From: CAYLHF01 sp964383365
GTDB taxonomy: Bacteria > Bacteroidota > Rhodothermia > Rhodothermales > UBA10348
Reading direction: 5' to 3'
Assembly: GCA_964383365.1 (NCBI GenBank)
Contig: CAYLHF010000010.1
Location: 37,013-101,012 of the forward strand
Length of the DNA: 64,000 bases
Positions 1 through 7,847 of this stretch are shown here, in pieces (the first letter of the stretch is position 1; each line of letters starts with the position of its first letter). The notes under the pieces are model-generated. The model saw only the letters and a program-made list of their open reading frames with translations, was not told the DNA's origin and ran no database searches. The translations under genes and the position numbers were made by a program.

Positions 1-381
1 CGTCAGATAGAATCCATGCGACAACTGCTGTAAATGGTCGTAGAGCTGATTTCGGAGATCATATTCGATGTGACGGGACGCCACTACAACCGTCTGCCGC
101 ATCAGGAACGAAAAGACCCCACTCAACACCGAAAGGGCGATTATGACCAGCCCGAAAACGAGAAGGGATGCGAAAAAATTTGCGAAGACGTACTCCTGTA
201 CGGGAGTACCCGTGAATGACCGGTAAATCTCGACGTAACGAGGAATACTGTCGACCGCCTGCCGCACGACCATTGGAACAATAATCGCGAACCCGGAAGC
301 CGCAACCGCGGCCAGCAATCCCGGCAGAAATTGTCGCCAGTACTTAATATAATAGTGATTTAATCGCGCCAGACTGCGCAT
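1..381 (-). CDS. ABC exporter, N-terminal membrane domain (partial)
   Basis: The minus strand is open from ATG 381 to the window edge, giving the first 127 residues of a protein whose remainder lies outside. Two hydrophobic spans are visible, around residues 18-38 (GLLAAVAASGFAIIVPMVV) and 70-90 (FFASLLVFGLVIIALSVLSG). They are followed by RHIEYDLRNQLYDHLQQLSHGFY, read as two pieces RHIEYDLRNQ and LYDHLQQLSHGFY, which resembles the cytoplasmic extension after TM2 of MsbA/MdlB-type exporters. The start is backed by a GGAG about 8 bases upstream. Such proteins normally pair this domain with a C-terminal ATPase domain, which cannot be seen here. The substrate is unknown; lipid, drug or peptide export are all possible. 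Confidence 0.75.
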   Translation of the reverse strand, partial: MRSLARLNHYYIKYWRQFLPGLLAAVAASGFAIIVPMVVRQAVDSIPRYVEIYRSFTGTPVQEYVFANFFASLLVFGLVIIALSVLSGVFSFLMRQTVVVASRHIEYDLRNQLYDHLQQLSHGFYLT

Positions 382-616
382 TTTCCGGTCTCCGGGTGGG
401 TTTTTAGATACACCGTCGCTACATTCTGTCCCCGCGAATCAACCGACCGTAATCCTCGTAAGACGTGCACGATTCCGTTCGTTGGTTGCGACAAGAACCG
501 TCGAAACGCCCACGAGCGGTCGTAGATCCGCGCCTCGACTAAAGCCAGGGATATCAGTGTCCCCTTGATTATGTTACTATGCTCGGCGCACCGTTTTCCA
601 CCAGCCGTATGCCCGC

Positions 617-1912
617 ATGAACCAGCCCTCTGACAGACGCATAGATCAACTCCAGAAAGAGAACGTCCAGCTCAGACGTGCCGTAGACGAACTCTCTGTA
701 CTGAATGAACTCTCGGCGGCGATCGGCGCGTCCCGGAGTATGGAGGAGATGATCCATACGATCATCAAGAGATCCACCAAAGCGGTTCATGCGGAACAGG
801 GTGTCGTCACATTGGTCGGTGAGGATGCGACCGACCCTACGAAGACTCTCGTACGGACCATGGCCAGTTCAGGGGACAAGGAGGCGTTCAGCCCGGATCA
901 AAATCTCCTCGGCTGGATGCATCTCAATCGGAAACCGCTTGTCATCAATGACCCTGCGTCGGATACACGCTTTCAGGGAGTTAAGTGGCCAGAGTCCGTT
1001 CATTCTATCGTTGCCGTGCCGATGATTGTGCATTCAAATCTGATCGGCATTTTGACCCTGTACAATAAGAAACGAGGAGCTGACTTCTCGATAGAAGATC
1101 AGCGACTGTTATCCATTCTCGCTGCGCAGTCAGGACAACTCATCGAAAACGCTCGATTGCACCAAGAGGAAAAGAAGCTGGTCAAAATGCAGCAGGAGGT
1201 TCATCTGGCGTACGAGATCCAGATGAATCTTATGCCGGATAAAGCACCTCCAATCGAGGGGTATGACCTGGCTGGTCTGAGTATTCCTGCGCAAAGCGTT
1301 GGGGGGGACTACTTCGACTACATACCCATTGACGAGGGCCGTCTGGTTATCTGTCTGGGTGATGTATCAGGTAAAGGATTGCCGGCAGCACTGTTGATGT
1401 CGAATCTTCAGGCAACGCTGCGTGGACAGGCTCAGTTCGGTGCGAGTGTTCACGAATCGATAGAGCACGCCAACCAGTTATTGACCCTCAGCATCCGCAA
1501 GGGATCATTCGTAACTCTTTTCTACGGTGTGCTCTGCCCTGAAACCCACTCATTCCGCTATTCTAACGCCGGACACAACCGACCGTACATCTGTAAGCCG
1601 GACGGCACGGTAACGGCACTCGAACTCGGCGGCCTGGTCCTCGGCTTTCTTGGGACACAGAAATACAGAGAGGAAGAACTGTTGTTTGAACCGGGAGACC
1701 TTCTCTTTATTTTTTCTGACGGGGTCACGGAAGCGATGAGTCCTTCCAGGGAGCAATTCGAAGAAGATCGGTTAGAGGCGTTACTGGCCGAAGCAGGAAA
1801 CGCTTCGGCTGAAGAAGTGCTTAACCGGGTACTATCGGCCGTCCGTGAACATGCCGCCGGGGCCGAACAAAATGATGACATTACGATGGTCGCCATTCGC
1901 CGTTTGAACTGA
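617..1912 (+). CDS. GAF domain PP2C-family phosphatase, RsbU/SpoIIE-like
   Basis: A 431-residue protein likely to dephosphorylate an anti-anti-sigma (STAS) protein in a partner-switching pathway. Residues 8-30 look like a coiled coil, 31-185 are a GAF sensory domain, and 195-431 are a metal-dependent PPM/SpoIIE phosphatase domain. The metal-binding and core motifs are present: GGDYFDY (229-235), GDVSGKGLPAAL (248-259), NAGHN (317-321), SDGVTEA (367-373) and NDDITMV (419-425). It has no membrane segment, so it should sense a cytoplasmic signal through the GAF domain. A STAS gene follows 78 bp downstream and is the obvious candidate substrate. The 235 bp before it, after the divergent exporter, should hold its promoter. 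Family assignment is firm; the partner is inferred from context. Confidence 0.93.
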   Translation: MNQPSDRRIDQLQKENVQLRRAVDELSVLNELSAAIGASRSMEEMIHTIIKRSTKAVHAEQGVVTLVGEDATDPTKTLVRTMASSGDKEAFSPDQNLLGWMHLNRKPLVINDPASDTRFQGVKWPESVHSIVAVPMIVHSNLIGILTLYNKKRGADFSIEDQRLLSILAAQSGQLIENARLHQEEKKLVKMQQEVHLAYEIQMNLMPDKAPPIEGYDLAGLSIPAQSVGGDYFDYIPIDEGRLVICLGDVSGKGLPAALLMSNLQATLRGQAQFGASVHESIEHANQLLTLSIRKGSFVTLFYGVLCPETHSFRYSNAGHNRPYICKPDGTVTALELGGLVLGFLGTQKYREEELLFEPGDLLFIFSDGVTEAMSPSREQFEEDRLEALLAEAGNASAEEVLNRVLSAVREHAAGAEQNDDITMVAIRRLN

Positions 1913-1990
1913 CCCCGTCTGCTTGACTATTAACGGAAAACACGGTACCGTATCCCGATCACCCAATGACGTAACCTCAGCCAGATTGAT

Positions 1991-2335
1991 ATGCCTTTCA
2001 GTACGAGCGAAAAGTACCACGCCGTGGTCATCGAGATCACAGGTAAATTCCTCGGAAGTATCGAGGGACCGGCTTTTCGCGAGAAACTCGAAGAATTAAA
2101 AGAAGCCGGTAAGGCCAGAATTGTCATCGACCTCTCCAAGGCCGACTTCATGGATTCATCAGGCATTGGTACGTTGATCGGTGCGCTCGCGACGATGAAA
2201 AAGGTAAACGGTGATATCAAACTCGCCGGAATGAAAGATCGGATCAAGAATCTTTTTCTACTTACGAGGCTTTTGGGGACTGTCTTCGAAGATTTCGACA
2301 CGGTCGAGGAGGCAGCGGCAGCTCTCGCAGCCTGA
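1991..2335 (+). CDS. STAS-domain anti-sigma factor antagonist (SpoIIAA/RsbV-like)
   Basis: A single-domain STAS protein of 114 residues. The phosphorylation loop reads ADFMDSSGIGTLIG, with DSSG at 55-58, so Ser56 or Ser57 is the likely site modified by an RsbW-like kinase. In this family the unphosphorylated form binds the anti-sigma kinase and frees its client. Its position directly after an RsbU-like phosphatase suggests that enzyme reactivates it. The matching HATPase kinase candidate is encoded at 5741-6145. Length is typical. Which sigma factor or other output is controlled cannot be read from the sequence. Confidence 0.92.
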   Translation: MPFSTSEKYHAVVIEITGKFLGSIEGPAFREKLEELKEAGKARIVIDLSKADFMDSSGIGTLIGALATMKKVNGDIKLAGMKDRIKNLFLLTRLLGTVFEDFDTVEEAAAALAA

Positions 2336-2398
2336 GTCCGTTTTTCAACCGGGCACAACCTTACCAGGAATCATTCTTCCCAGCCTGGTGAACAAGAG

Positions 2399-2590
2399 AT
2401 GATTGTCGTCGATCGACGTGCCATGGAGATGCTCAGCCGACTCGGTCGAATCGACGAAGCCATCGAGGCCTATTCTGTGTTCGCTGACCTGTGGAAAGAC
2501 GCCGATCCTGAACTACAGCCGCAGGTACGGTATGCGAGAGATCGAATAGACGCATTACTTCAACAAAAAGCCCGTGAGCCCGACCAGTAG
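2399..2590 (+). CDS. small TPR-like protein or remnant of a larger TPR protein
   Basis: A short frame of 63 residues. The segment LGRIDEAIEAYSVFADLWK is one helix-turn-helix of a TPR, and DADPELQPQVRYARDRIDAL resembles the closing helix at the C-terminus of TPR-containing kinases and cyclases. No other domain is present and the Shine-Dalgarno support is weak. It may be a genuine one-repeat protein translated with its neighbours, or the surviving 3' end of a larger TPR gene. The gap to the next gene is 51 bp, so co-transcription is plausible. Confidence 0.5.
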   Translation: MIVVDRRAMEMLSRLGRIDEAIEAYSVFADLWKDADPELQPQVRYARDRIDALLQQKAREPDQ

Positions 2591-2641
2591 GGACTCCGTA
2601 CAACCCCACCATCACTCGTATAACAGCTGCGAGGTGCCCCC

Positions 2642-3394
2642 ATGTACATGCGCTTCGTCCAACTCAGTATTCGCCCGGATGCCACCGAAGCGTTCGAGCG
2701 GTTTTACAGTTATCGGGTGGCCCCGGCCCTTCTCGAGATCGACGGTTGCGTGTCCGCACGTCTGATTCGGAATGAAAATAACCCGAGCGACTTCCTCTCG
2801 TTCACCCTCTGGAGAACGGCCGATCACGCCAACGCATTCGAATCCAGTGGATATTATGACGAACTGATCGCCGAGAATGAACCGTTTACCGAATCGTCTT
2901 CTGAGTGGAAAATCCAGCTCACCGAGAACAATACGCTGGAATATCGGGAGGTCGAAGAGAAACCGACCGTAAAGGCGATGCCGGTAGTTGCGGGAACCGA
3001 AGACCTCGCACCTTCAAAAACGCTCACGCCCGACACGTACGTGCGCATTCTATCCGCACGTGTCGAACCTGACTCGTTCGACGAATTTCGTACGCGCTAC
3101 GACAGCCTGATCGTGCCTGAACTAGTGCAAATCGACGGATGCCGGGCTGCCTACCTGATCGGTCGACAGGAACGGGGAGAAGGAATTTCTGTGACGGTCT
3201 GGGACTCTAAGCAGCACGCCGATTCTTACGAACAAAGCGGAAAATTCCAGCAATTATTTTCCGTCATTCAGCCTCTCCTCTCGTCCCTCTATCAATGGAA
3301 AATGTCCCTCGATCCTTCCAGACAATCGAATACAAGCACCAGTGATGACGTGTCGGTCGAGGGCTATCGAATCGTCACCGGTGAGTCACTCTGA
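2642..3394 (+). CDS. tandem antibiotic-biosynthesis-monooxygenase-fold (dimeric alpha/beta barrel) protein
   Basis: A 250-residue soluble protein made of two similar halves. Residues 1-98 and about 131-228 each follow the same pattern: a beta strand (YMRFVQLSIRPD / YVRILSARVEPD), a helix with an F..R(Y/F) core, PEL.QIDGC or PALLEIDGC, a strand, then WRTADHANAFESSGYYDEL or WDSKQHADSYEQSGKFQQL, and a final W(K)IQL/WKMSL strand. This is the ABM/ferredoxin-like dimeric barrel fold, here apparently forming an intramolecular dimer joined by a proline-rich linker. Members include monooxygenases, haem-degrading enzymes and small stress proteins. I see no residue pattern that identifies a substrate. 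Confidence 0.75.
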   Translation: MYMRFVQLSIRPDATEAFERFYSYRVAPALLEIDGCVSARLIRNENNPSDFLSFTLWRTADHANAFESSGYYDELIAENEPFTESSSEWKIQLTENNTLEYREVEEKPTVKAMPVVAGTEDLAPSKTLTPDTYVRILSARVEPDSFDEFRTRYDSLIVPELVQIDGCRAAYLIGRQERGEGISVTVWDSKQHADSYEQSGKFQQLFSVIQPLLSSLYQWKMSLDPSRQSNTSTSDDVSVEGYRIVTGESL

Positions 3395-3455
3395 AGCATC
3401 GATTAATGTCTTTGGGCTTTCGACCGATCCAAGCAGAAACAAGCCACTTAGTCCG

Positions 3456-3734
3456 ATGAACGACCCTGTAATTGACAGCCTGGACCTAAAAATACGTTCG
3501 TTTCTTCAGAACGCAGGGTGCAGCTACGACGAATCGAAAGCATCATCCCTACAATTGATGCAGTACTTTGAAGCCGAATATGGACTCCAGGTCCTTGGGT
3601 TTTTGGAGCAGGAATGGCTTGAAGAGCAGGTCGAGAGGGATATTTTCCGGGGCCAATTTGCCGATCTCAGGGAATACGTGAGTCAGGATCGGCTGGCAGA
3701 CTTCGACCAGGCCGTGGCATCCATCTGGGACTGA
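3456..3734 (+). CDS. small hypothetical protein
   Basis: A 92-residue acidic, mostly helical soluble protein starting MNDPVIDSLDLKIR. The frame is open further upstream to 3342, but that part overlaps the previous gene and lacks helical character, so ATG 3456 is preferred. Visible features are a helix SSLQLMQYFEAEYGLQVLGF, an EQEWLEEQVERD stretch and a C-terminal ASIWD. There is no membrane segment, signal peptide or known motif. I do not recognise the family. A small hairpin lies directly after the stop codon. Confidence 0.6.
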   Translation: MNDPVIDSLDLKIRSFLQNAGCSYDESKASSLQLMQYFEAEYGLQVLGFLEQEWLEEQVERDIFRGQFADLREYVSQDRLADFDQAVASIWD

Positions 3735-3760
3735 GGGCTCCGAACGTTCCGGAGTTGCCC
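3735..3760 (+). terminator. possible hairpin after the small hypothetical gene
   Basis: Immediately after the TGA at 3732-3734 lies CTCCG (3738-3742), a 7-base loop and CGGAG (3750-3754). GGG (3735-3737) and CCC (3758-3760) extend the stem across a bulge. There is no clean T tract, so this could be a weak terminator or a processing structure. Confidence 0.35.
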
Positions 3761-3897
3761 GTAACCGGATATTTTGGTACCCTTTCGGGGTGGTGAAATC
3801 AATATCAGCGTCGTTTCTGTCTGCACCCGGAATGGATTCGGACCGATGGTAGGAGTCACCGCACACCACCCACCCCCTCCTTGATCCCGCTACCAGA

Positions 3898-5724
3898 GTG
3901 ATTGCATCCAGCCGGTCCCTACGATTCATTATCGCCCTTACAGTAGTCCTTACCACTGCATCGACACGTGTGGCGAATTCCCAGACGTTCTCCCTGAAGA
4001 CCGCCGCGGCCGGTTTGACCGATGCCGTGAACACGAATGGTGTGGCGGTTGCCGACTACGACGGAGACGGCGACCTCGATGCCTATTTCGTCGCCGTAAA
4101 ACAATATGACCCCATTGATCCTACAACTTGGAATCGACTGTACAGGAACAATGGAAACGGCACGTTTTCGGATATGACAATTGCCGCAGGAGTCTCGGCT
4201 GTCCCGTCGGAGGGCTACACGCCGGGACCGATGGGAAATAAGTTTGGAGCCTCATGGGGAGATTACGACCGGGACGGCGATCCGGATCTTTTTCTCAGTC
4301 AGGTCGGACCGGATATTCTCTATCGAAATAACGGAGACGGTTCGTTTTCAGATGTCACGGCAGAGGCCGGAGTTGCAGGACTCACGGGTCCGGATGACAA
4401 TTTCGCAGATGCCAGTGCGCTCTGGTGGGACCACGACCTGGACGGCGATCTGGACCTGTATGTCAGTTCCTGGACCGGTGCCAACAGAATGTATCGGAAT
4501 CTTGGAAACGGATCATTTCAGGATATTTCGGTGGAGAGCGGGCTGGCGGACGAAGGACGTACCTGGAGTTCCGTTCCACTGGATGTAAACGACGACGGCC
4601 TGTTGGATCTGTACGTAGTGAATGATTTCGGAGCCAATCGATTCTACGTAAACCACACCGACTCTCATTTCACGGAGGAGACAGCAGCCTACGGTCTGGA
4701 GGACATTGGCAACGGCATGGGAGTCGCCGTGGGTGACTATGACAACAATGGTACATTCGACATCTATGTCACCAACATTTCATATATCTTCTCCAATCCT
4801 CTTTTTTCGAACGACGGTCGGGGACACTTTACAGACGTTGCCGAACAGGTAGGCGTTTCGGATCCCGGTTGGTCCTGGGGCACGGAGTTTTTTGATGCGG
4901 ATCACGATGGCGATCAAGACCTCTACGTCGCAACCGGATTTGTCGACCGCGTCTTCACCAACCATTTCTTCTCCAATACCCTTTTTGAGTCTTCTCATCC
5001 TGTATTTAAAGACGTGTCCAACGCGACTAACACGGCAGATCCGAATTCATGTCGGGCGATGGCCGTGTTCGATTACGACAACGACGGGGATCTGGATATG
5101 CTGGTCGCCAACTGGTTTTCAGCTCCTACGCTCCTCGAGAACGAAATGTCAGAGGGCAACTGGTTGAAGATGCAGCTCAAAGGGACGGTTTCGAACACGG
5201 ATGGCTTCGGTGCGAGCATCATGATTCGGTCCGGAGGAAAAAACCAGTACCGATACAATGATGCGGTTGACTATCTTCAACAGAGCCCTCAACCCCTTCA
5301 CGTCGGCCTGGGCCTGAACCCGTCGGTCGATGATCTCGTCGTGACCTGGCCCGGTGGATATACGGAATCGTTCGGGGCCTTCAATGTCAATCAGACGGTC
5401 ACTCTCGTCGAAGGGTCGGGCCGTGCGGTTGCCACAGATGTAGCTATTGAGGATCTACCTGGATCGGTTCATCTGTCTCAGAATTTCCCGAATCCGTTTG
5501 CGGGTAAAACGGAAATTCGTTTCTCTCTCGATCAGGCCGGACCGGTTCGCCTCGAATTAATCGATCTCATGGGTCGGCCGATTCGAACGGTTATTGACGA
5601 ATTTCGATCTACGGGCACTCATGACGTGACGATACATGCAGATCGTCTTCCGGCGGGCATGTACCTGTATCGCCTTACCACATCGCGCGGCGCGACAAAT
5701 CGCTCGATGACCGTCCTCCGATAG
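3898..5724 (+). CDS. secreted FG-GAP/VCBS repeat protein with ASPIC/UnbV and T9SS sorting domains
   Basis: A 608-residue exported protein that starts at GTG 3898 and opens with a signal peptide (SLRFIIALTVVLTTAS). Seven calcium-binding FG-GAP type repeats follow, for example DYDGDGDLDAYFV, DYDRDGDPDLFLS, DHDLDGDLDLYVS, DYDNNGTFDIYVT and DYDNDGDLDMLVA. An ASPIC/UnbV segment comes next, with NTDGFGASIMI and DDLVVTWPGGY. The C-terminus is a type IX secretion sorting domain beginning SQNFPNPF and ending PAGMYLYRLTTSRG. The protein should therefore pass the outer membrane through T9SS and be surface-attached or released. Repeats of this kind usually form a beta propeller used in adhesion or in glycan or protein binding; the ligand is unknown. 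It separates the two halves of the sigma-regulation cluster. Confidence 0.92.
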   Translation: MIASSRSLRFIIALTVVLTTASTRVANSQTFSLKTAAAGLTDAVNTNGVAVADYDGDGDLDAYFVAVKQYDPIDPTTWNRLYRNNGNGTFSDMTIAAGVSAVPSEGYTPGPMGNKFGASWGDYDRDGDPDLFLSQVGPDILYRNNGDGSFSDVTAEAGVAGLTGPDDNFADASALWWDHDLDGDLDLYVSSWTGANRMYRNLGNGSFQDISVESGLADEGRTWSSVPLDVNDDGLLDLYVVNDFGANRFYVNHTDSHFTEETAAYGLEDIGNGMGVAVGDYDNNGTFDIYVTNISYIFSNPLFSNDGRGHFTDVAEQVGVSDPGWSWGTEFFDADHDGDQDLYVATGFVDRVFTNHFFSNTLFESSHPVFKDVSNATNTADPNSCRAMAVFDYDNDGDLDMLVANWFSAPTLLENEMSEGNWLKMQLKGTVSNTDGFGASIMIRSGGKNQYRYNDAVDYLQQSPQPLHVGLGLNPSVDDLVVTWPGGYTESFGAFNVNQTVTLVEGSGRAVATDVAIEDLPGSVHLSQNFPNPFAGKTEIRFSLDQAGPVRLELIDLMGRPIRTVIDEFRSTGTHDVTIHADRLPAGMYLYRLTTSRGATNRSMTVLR

Positions 5725-5740
5725 AGAGCCGAGTTCGCCA

Positions 5741-6145
5741 ATGGACAGGACGTTTCCCCGTCAGATAGATAGTCTAGCGTCGGTTTTTTCCTTTCTGGAC
5801 GAAACAGCAGACACATATGACTGGCCCCCGCCTGTTCGGTTTGCCGTCGCCATGGCTGTCGAGGAACTCTTTACAAACATGGTGAAATACAATGCCGATG
5901 GAAAGACAGAGATCAGCATAGAATTGACTTCCACCGACGAATCCATCTCGGTATCTCTTGTTGACGATGATTCCGATCCGTTTGACATAACTGCCCAAAA
6001 AGATGTCGATACCAATGCCCACCTTAAAGACCGTCGACCCGGCGGCCTTGGAATTCATCTGGTGAAACGATTCATGGATGAGATATCGTATGAGTACAAA
6101 GAACGTAGAACACGCATTCGCGTGGTAAAACATCTAAACGGATAA
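5741..6145 (+). CDS. RsbW-like anti-sigma regulatory kinase (HATPase)
   Basis: A 134-residue GHKL ATPase-fold protein. The N box is EELFTNMVKYN (41-51), DDDSDPFD (75-82) occupies the G1-box position and RRPGGLGIHLV (98-108) is the nucleotide-lid glycine motif. There is no transmembrane or dimerisation domain, matching stand-alone RsbW/SpoIIAB-type anti-sigma kinases. These phosphorylate a STAS antagonist and sequester a sigma factor or other partner. A STAS gene overlaps its stop codon by one base, forming the classical kinase/antagonist pair. The phosphatase at 617-1912 would complete the cycle. Confidence 0.92.
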   Translation: MDRTFPRQIDSLASVFSFLDETADTYDWPPPVRFAVAMAVEELFTNMVKYNADGKTEISIELTSTDESISVSLVDDDSDPFDITAQKDVDTNAHLKDRRPGGLGIHLVKRFMDEISYEYKERRTRIRVVKHLNG

Positions 6146-6429
6146 TGTTCGAGATCAACCAGCCCTCTCCCACTCAATTGCGGCTTTCGGGACATTTCGA
6201 TGCGGCCCAGGTCGACGTCGCGTCCCCATTCTTTGACGGTTTGACCCGGTCCAGCGTCATTCACTTCGAGGATCTGACCTATATCTCGAGTGCAGGATTG
6301 AGTATTCTGCTCTTCACGCAACAGCGTCTCTCCGAGACAGGTGACAGTCTGCATCTTGTCGGAATGACGCCACATGTCAAGATGGTCTTTGAATATGCGG
6401 GATTCGACCAGATTTTCGAGATCGACTGA
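6145..6429 (+). CDS. STAS-domain anti-sigma factor antagonist, second copy
   Basis: A 94-residue STAS protein whose ATG shares a base with the TAA of the RsbW-like gene, which implies translational coupling. The loop carrying the phosphorylatable serine reads DLTYISSAGLSILLF (ISSAG at 47-51). It differs clearly from the STAS protein at 1991-2335 (DSSG loop), so the island encodes two separate antagonists. By family it cycles between a phosphorylated and an unphosphorylated state under the adjacent kinase and a PP2C phosphatase. An ECF sigma gene starts 88 bp downstream. Confidence 0.9.
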   Translation: MFEINQPSPTQLRLSGHFDAAQVDVASPFFDGLTRSSVIHFEDLTYISSAGLSILLFTQQRLSETGDSLHLVGMTPHVKMVFEYAGFDQIFEID

Positions 6430-6517
6430 CAACATACCATGGACGGACGGAACAGCACCGTCCAGAATCCCGGACCAACTTTCCAGCATTCCAACTGTAT
6501 TTCATTCGATTGCTTTC

Positions 6518-7066
6518 ATGACCGAATTATCTGACGTTCAACTCGTAGACCGAATTCTAGCCGGAGACCGAAGGGCATTCGCAGACTTGTTGGATCGATA
6601 TCAGAAGGTGGTTTTTAATGTGGCCGTCGGAATCGTCAGTAATGAACAGGACGCTGAAGATGTAACGCAGACCGTTTTTTTGAAAGTGTACGAGAATCTC
6701 GCGACATACAATCCGAAATACCGGTTTTTCAGCTGGCTCTACAGGATATCTGTCAACGAATCTTTGAATGCTCGAAAACGGCGGCGGACCGGATCGGAAC
6801 TCGTGGAAGAATCCGTTCCGTCCAGGATCTCTTCAGAAAAACAGACGCTTGATTCTGACCGCGAAGACCGAATTGGCCGCGCGATGATGCATCTTACTCC
6901 GGAGAACAGGGCAATCGTCCTGCTCAGACATTATCAGGAGTTCTCGTATGCGGAAATTGGATATATCATGGACCTGTCTTCTGAAAAAGTTAAATCACGA
7001 CTCTACTCGGCTCGAAAGCAACTCGGTACCATTCTGATAAAAACTGGATTACGAGCGCAGTTATGA
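6518..7066 (+). CDS. ECF-type RNA polymerase sigma factor
   Basis: A 182-residue sigma-70 family factor of the extracytoplasmic function group. Region 2 contains DLLDRYQKVVFNVA and DAEDVTQTVFLKVYENL, then FFSWLYRISVNESLN. Region 4 contains LTPENRAIVLLRHYQ and FSYAEIGYIMDLSSEKVKS, a helix-turn-helix for the -35 element. The frame is open upstream to 6374, but the ATG at 6518 (MTELSDVQLVDRI) gives the normal family N-terminus. Its last codons overlap the anti-sigma gene by 4 bp (ATGA). It is expected to be released from that anti-sigma factor by proteolysis. Confidence 0.95.
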   Translation: MTELSDVQLVDRILAGDRRAFADLLDRYQKVVFNVAVGIVSNEQDAEDVTQTVFLKVYENLATYNPKYRFFSWLYRISVNESLNARKRRRTGSELVEESVPSRISSEKQTLDSDREDRIGRAMMHLTPENRAIVLLRHYQEFSYAEIGYIMDLSSEKVKSRLYSARKQLGTILIKTGLRAQL

Positions 7067-7839
7067 GCATATCGACAGAGCATCTGATTCTTCTGGAAGT
7101 AGACGGTGGAATTACCCCTCAGCAACACAACGAGTTGCAACGTCGGATGGCCTCGGATCCCTCCATCCAGGAATCGTACGATCAGATTCTGGCCGTTCAG
7201 GAGGCATTCATGACGTTTGAGGAGAAAATGCCTCCGAAAAACCTGCGCTCGCGCATACTGAACTCACTACCACCTGCCGACCTTGAATCATCGAATGCGT
7301 CGAAACCAGGATGGGTCGGTCGGTTATGGACGCTGATTATGGCCCCCCGCCCGGTTTCTCTCGCCTACGCATTTACTGTTGGGGTCCTGCTTACTGCCGG
7401 CCTTTTCACCGTGACGGACATCTCCTCGACAGCGTCGAATACGTCCACGATTGCTGGAACGATTCGCGACGCTTCCGGCGAGATTGAAATCCCTGTCGCT
7501 GAGGCTCCGGAAACGACCAGGCTGCAATTCGTTTCGAGCCGAATCAGCGGTGTGGTCGTGACCACGCGTGGTACGGACTATGTTGACGTTCAGCTATCGT
7601 TCGATGCCGAGTCGTCAGCCGATATCCGGATCGACTATGACGATGATGCGCTGGAACCGGCGAGTATCGAAAACAGGACGCCCAATACAGATGTCCTGAT
7701 GAGTTCCGTAGAACGCAGGTTAATGCTTGCGGGAACCGGATCGGTTAATCATATATTCCGGTTCAGAATGATTCAGACGGATGCTCCCTCACCTGTTGTA
7801 ACCATTCTCTCAGATGGAGAGAAGATTTTCGAACAATAA
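7063..7839 (+). CDS. membrane anti-sigma factor without zinc motif
   Basis: A 258-residue single-pass membrane protein translationally coupled to the ECF sigma gene (4-bp overlap). The cytoplasmic N-terminal part (1-75, LILLEVDGG, ELQRRMASDPSIQESYDQI) resembles the helical anti-sigma domain but has no HxxxCxxC zinc-binding site. One membrane span lies at about 101-120 (PVSLAYAFTVGVLLTAGLF). About 130 residues of beta-rich periplasmic domain follow, with no recognisable fold. The position between an ECF sigma and a PrsW-type protease argues strongly that this is the cognate anti-sigma factor and the protease substrate. The function is inferred from position and topology, not from a signature motif. 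Confidence 0.78.
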   Translation: MSISTEHLILLEVDGGITPQQHNELQRRMASDPSIQESYDQILAVQEAFMTFEEKMPPKNLRSRILNSLPPADLESSNASKPGWVGRLWTLIMAPRPVSLAYAFTVGVLLTAGLFTVTDISSTASNTSTIAGTIRDASGEIEIPVAEAPETTRLQFVSSRISGVVVTTRGTDYVDVQLSFDAESSADIRIDYDDDALEPASIENRTPNTDVLMSSVERRLMLAGTGSVNHIFRFRMIQTDAPSPVVTILSDGEKIFEQ

Positions 7840-7847
7840 TCCGGTTC

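Noticed and set aside
34..219. 61-codon plus-strand open frame at the left edge
   Set aside because: Lies opposite the conserved N-terminus of an ABC exporter.
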